The position numbers were made by a program, and so were the translations under genes. Of a stretch of DNA of 64,000 bases, positions 61,844 through 64,000 are shown piece after piece. Origin of the DNA: Acidobacteriota bacterium (GTDB lineage: Bacteria; Acidobacteriota; Thermoanaerobaculia; UBA5066); contig JAKOVQ010000010.1 of NCBI GenBank assembly GCA_029781975.1, forward strand, positions 124,001 to 188,000, written 5' to 3'. The notes below the pieces were generated by a model. The model saw nothing but the letters and a program-made list of their open reading frames with translations, ran no database searches and was not told where the DNA came from. Numbering within the stretch: position 1 is the stretch's first letter; the number at the start of each line of letters is the position of its first letter.

Positions 61844-63931
61844 TCAGCGCAGCATCATCCAGAGGTAGGCGTACTGGAGCGCCGTGACCTTCGCCGTCTG
61901 CTTGTTGACGGCGCCGCTCCCGTGACCGCCCTCGGTGTTCTCGAAGTAGTAGACGGGGTGCCCCTGCGCCTCCATCTTCGCGACCATCTTCCGCGCGTGG
62001 GCCGGGTGGACCCGGTCGTCGCGCGTGTTCGTCCAGTAGAAGGGCGTGGGGTACTTCACCTCCGGCTTCAGGAGCTCGTAGGGCGACCACGTCCTGATGT
62101 ACGCCCAGTCCTCGGGCTTGTCCGGGTCGCCGTACTCGGCCATCCAGCTCGCGCCGGCGAGGAGGTGGCTGAAGCGGCGCATGTCGGCGAGCGGCACCTG
62201 CGCCACGACCGCGTGGAAGAGCTCCGGGTAGAGCGTGAAGGTCCCCCCGACGAGGAGGCCGCCCTGCGATCCCCCCATGATCCCGAGGTGGCGCGGCGAG
62301 GTGATCTTCCGCGCGATCAGGTCCCTCGCGACCGCGGCGAAGTCCTGGAAGTTCCTGATGTGATGCTGCTTGACGGCCGCCTGGTGCCACGCGGGGCCGA
62401 ACTCCCCGCCGCCGCGGATGTTCGCCTGGACGTACACCCCGCCACGGGCGAGCCAGGCCGCCCCGAGGGTGCCGCTGTACCGCGGCACCTCCGACACCTC
62501 GAAGCCGCCGTACCCGTAGAGGAGCGTCGGGGCATTCCCGTCCGCCTTGAAGCCCTTCGGCGTCACGACGAAGTACGGGATCTTCGTGCCGTCCTCCGAC
62601 GTCGCCTCGAGCTGCTCCGTCCTCATGCCGCCCGTGTCGAAGAAGGCCGGCATCGACTTGACCTTCGCGGGGGCGGCGCCGTCCTCGACGAGCCAGAGCG
62701 AGGAGGGGGTCGTGAAGTCCTGGTAGGTGAAGAAGAACGTCTCCGTCAGGTCGCTCGCCGCCGAGATCGACGCCGTCCCGTCCCCCGGCGTCGGGACCGG
62801 GGAGCGCTTCCACGCGGTCCCGTCGAGCGAGAGCGCGGTGATCCGGGTCCGGACGTTGTCGAGCGTCCGGACGAGGACGCGGTCGCGCGTCCTCTCGACG
62901 CTTGCCAGGGAGACGCGGTCGGTCGGCTCGAAGAGGACGTCCATCTTCCTGACGCCGCGCAGGAGGTCGTCCACGGGAGTCGCGAGGAGGGAGCCCGCGC
63001 GGTAGGTCGTGCCGCCGACCGTCCAGTCGGTCCTCAGGGAGAAGACGAGCCGGTCGCGGAAGAAGCCGCGAGGCTGCGCGTCCTCGGGGATGTCCAGCCT
63101 GACGAGGCGGTCGCCCAGGACGAGGTACATCTCCTGCCGGTAGAAGGCGGGGACCCGCGTGACCACGTCGTACCGCCCGTCGCTCAGGATCTCGCTCGAG
63201 CCGCTCGAGGCGACGTCCCCGGCCTTCCCCTCGAAGACCGTCCGGGCCGCCGAGAGCGGCGTCCCCCGCTTCCAGAGCTTGACGACGCGCGGGTAGCCGG
63301 AGGAGGTGAGCGACCCGGGGCCGAAGTCGGTCCCGACCCAGAGGGTGTCGTCGTCGCGCCACGCGACGCTCGACTTCGCCTCCGGGAGGGAGAAGCCCCC
63401 GGGGACGAACTCCTTCGTCCTCGTGTCGAACTCGCGCTCGACGGAGGCGTCCGAGCCCCCCGGCGAGAGGCTGATCATGCAGCGGACGTAGCCGGGCGCC
63501 AGGCAGGTCGCGCCGTGGAAGACCCAGGCCTTCCCCTCCGCCTTCGCGAGCGCGTCGACGTCGAGGACGGTCTCCCACTTCGGGTCGGGCGTCCTGTACG
63601 AGGCGAGCGAGGTCCGGCGCCAGATGCCCCGCTCGTGCGCGTCGTCCCGCCAGAAGTTGTAGACGGTCTCGCCGAGGAGCTCGGGCGACGGGATCTTCTC
63701 CTTCGAGTCGAGGATCTGGAGCGTCCGCTCGTAGATCGGCCTGTACTCCTTGCGGGCCTCGAGCACCCGGGTCGTCTTCTCGTCGTGCTGCTTCACCCAG
63801 GCCATCGCCTTCTCGCCGTGGACGTCCTCGAGCCAGCGGAAGGGATCGTCCGGGGCTTGCTGCGCCGCCGCGGATCCCGCGAGGAGAAGCGCCAGCGCCG
63901 CCGTGGACAGGGTGCCGAGTCGAGCCTTCAT
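61844..63931 (-). CDS. Exported prolyl oligopeptidase-family serine peptidase (S9)
   Basis: The protein has 695 aa from the ATG at 63931 with GGAGGT upstream; an in-frame ATG at 63970 lacks a site. A signal peptide ends at SAAAQQ. The N-terminal propeller domain (about 70-430) opens with DPFRWLEDVHGEKAMAWV, typical of S9A enzymes. The alpha/beta-hydrolase domain has Ser555 (GIMGGSQGGLL), Asp in NTRDDRVHP and His in TEGGHGSG. It should cleave short peptides after proline or a related residue in the periplasm or outside. It is convergent with the dehydrogenase gene, 10 bp apart. Confidence 0.93.
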   Translation of the reverse strand: MKARLGTLSTAALALLLAGSAAAQQAPDDPFRWLEDVHGEKAMAWVKQHDEKTTRVLEARKEYRPIYERTLQILDSKEKIPSPELLGETVYNFWRDDAHERGIWRRTSLASYRTPDPKWETVLDVDALAKAEGKAWVFHGATCLAPGYVRCMISLSPGGSDASVEREFDTRTKEFVPGGFSLPEAKSSVAWRDDDTLWVGTDFGPGSLTSSGYPRVVKLWKRGTPLSAARTVFEGKAGDVASSGSSEILSDGRYDVVTRVPAFYRQEMYLVLGDRLVRLDIPEDAQPRGFFRDRLVFSLRTDWTVGGTTYRAGSLLATPVDDLLRGVRKMDVLFEPTDRVSLASVERTRDRVLVRTLDNVRTRITALSLDGTAWKRSPVPTPGDGTASISAASDLTETFFFTYQDFTTPSSLWLVEDGAAPAKVKSMPAFFDTGGMRTEQLEATSEDGTKIPYFVVTPKGFKADGNAPTLLYGYGGFEVSEVPRYSGTLGAAWLARGGVYVQANIRGGGEFGPAWHQAAVKQHHIRNFQDFAAVARDLIARKITSPRHLGIMGGSQGGLLVGGTFTLYPELFHAVVAQVPLADMRRFSHLLAGASWMAEYGDPDKPEDWAYIRTWSPYELLKPEVKYPTPFYWTNTRDDRVHPAHARKMVAKMEAQGHPVYYFENTEGGHGSGAVNKQTAKVTALQYAYLWMMLR

Positions 63932-64000
63932 GCCCACCTCCGTTCGAGCTCCGATGATAGGTCCGGCCATGGTCCCCGCGCGCCCCGCGGGAGGGCCGGG

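Noticed and set aside
1..64000. tRNA, rRNA, CRISPR arrays, transposases, integrases and attachment sites
   Set aside because: I looked for cloverleaf-type sequence, regular spaced repeats and DDE or recombinase motifs and found none that hold up. The only direct repeats are inside protein-coding genes.

Overview
The window is about 64 kb of very GC-rich DNA with strongly GC-biased third codon positions, densely packed with genes on both strands. No rRNA, tRNA, CRISPR array, phage or insertion sequence was recognised. Several features together suggest an Acidobacteriota genome, perhaps from the Thermoanaerobaculia/Vicinamibacteria side: a BNR-repeat 'glycosyl hydrolase', an Oar-like TonB receptor with a carboxypeptidase-regulatory N-terminus, a sulfatase-fold/TPR lipoprotein, secreted tricorn, M28 and S9 peptidases, and a winged-helix/FHA regulator. 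This is inferred from gene content; no marker gene is present.

Layout. 1-7.7 kb: a Na+/solute symporter cut by the window edge, a giant two-ATPase 2-hydroxyacyl-CoA dehydratase activase, and a DUF1444-like protein. 6.7-14 kb: an unknown exported protein coupled to a protein built of about ten carboxypeptidase-regulatory-like modules, then a secreted GH26 mannanase-type enzyme carrying six tandem ~95-aa repeats. 14-19.6 kb: a BNR-repeat protein behind cydAB (cytochrome bd). 19.8-24.2 kb: a BarA-type hybrid kinase translationally coupled to a PleD-type diguanylate cyclase. 24.2-25.5 kb: decayed remains of a nucleotidyltransferase module.

25.5-36.9 kb is the most interesting region. Eight genes on the minus strand are almost all joined by 4-bp start/stop overlaps: a three-subunit molybdenum hydroxylase (FAD, 2Fe-2S and Mo subunits), a DUF2877/FdrA/DUF1116 trio (the AllH/AllF/AllG-type carbamoyltransferase), a cyclase-family metallohydrolase and an amidase-signature hydrolase. 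They are divergent from a clear UraA-type uracil permease, and a perfect palindrome overlaps the putative -10 of the permease. Together these genes spell a possible energy-conserving oxidative pyrimidine pathway. In this hypothesis uracil is imported, oxidised to barbiturate and hydrolysed to ureidomalonate. Ureidomalonate is then phosphorolysed to malonamate plus carbamoyl phosphate, and malonamate is hydrolysed to malonate plus ammonia. Each step fits the known chemistry of its enzyme family, but the pathway as a whole is inference and no carbamate kinase lies in the window.

36.9-49.6 kb: formate-tetrahydrofolate ligase, a secreted M28 peptidase, a GAF-GGDEF cyclase, a transglutaminase-like/TPR lipoprotein, a small peptidoglycan-binding-domain protein, a winged-helix/FHA regulator, a sulfatase-fold/TPR lipoprotein and a TonB-dependent receptor. 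50-64 kb: a divergent sirtuin, a tricorn-like protease, two tandem ankyrin-repeat proteins, an isoprenylcysteine-methyltransferase-like membrane protein overlapping a Kdo-kinase-like protein, a YeiH-family transporter with its divergent LysR regulator, an MBL-fold hydrolase, a 2-hydroxyacid dehydrogenase and a prolyl oligopeptidase-family enzyme. The overall picture is of a heterotroph secreting proteases and a polysaccharidase, with c-di-GMP signalling and a high-affinity oxidase.
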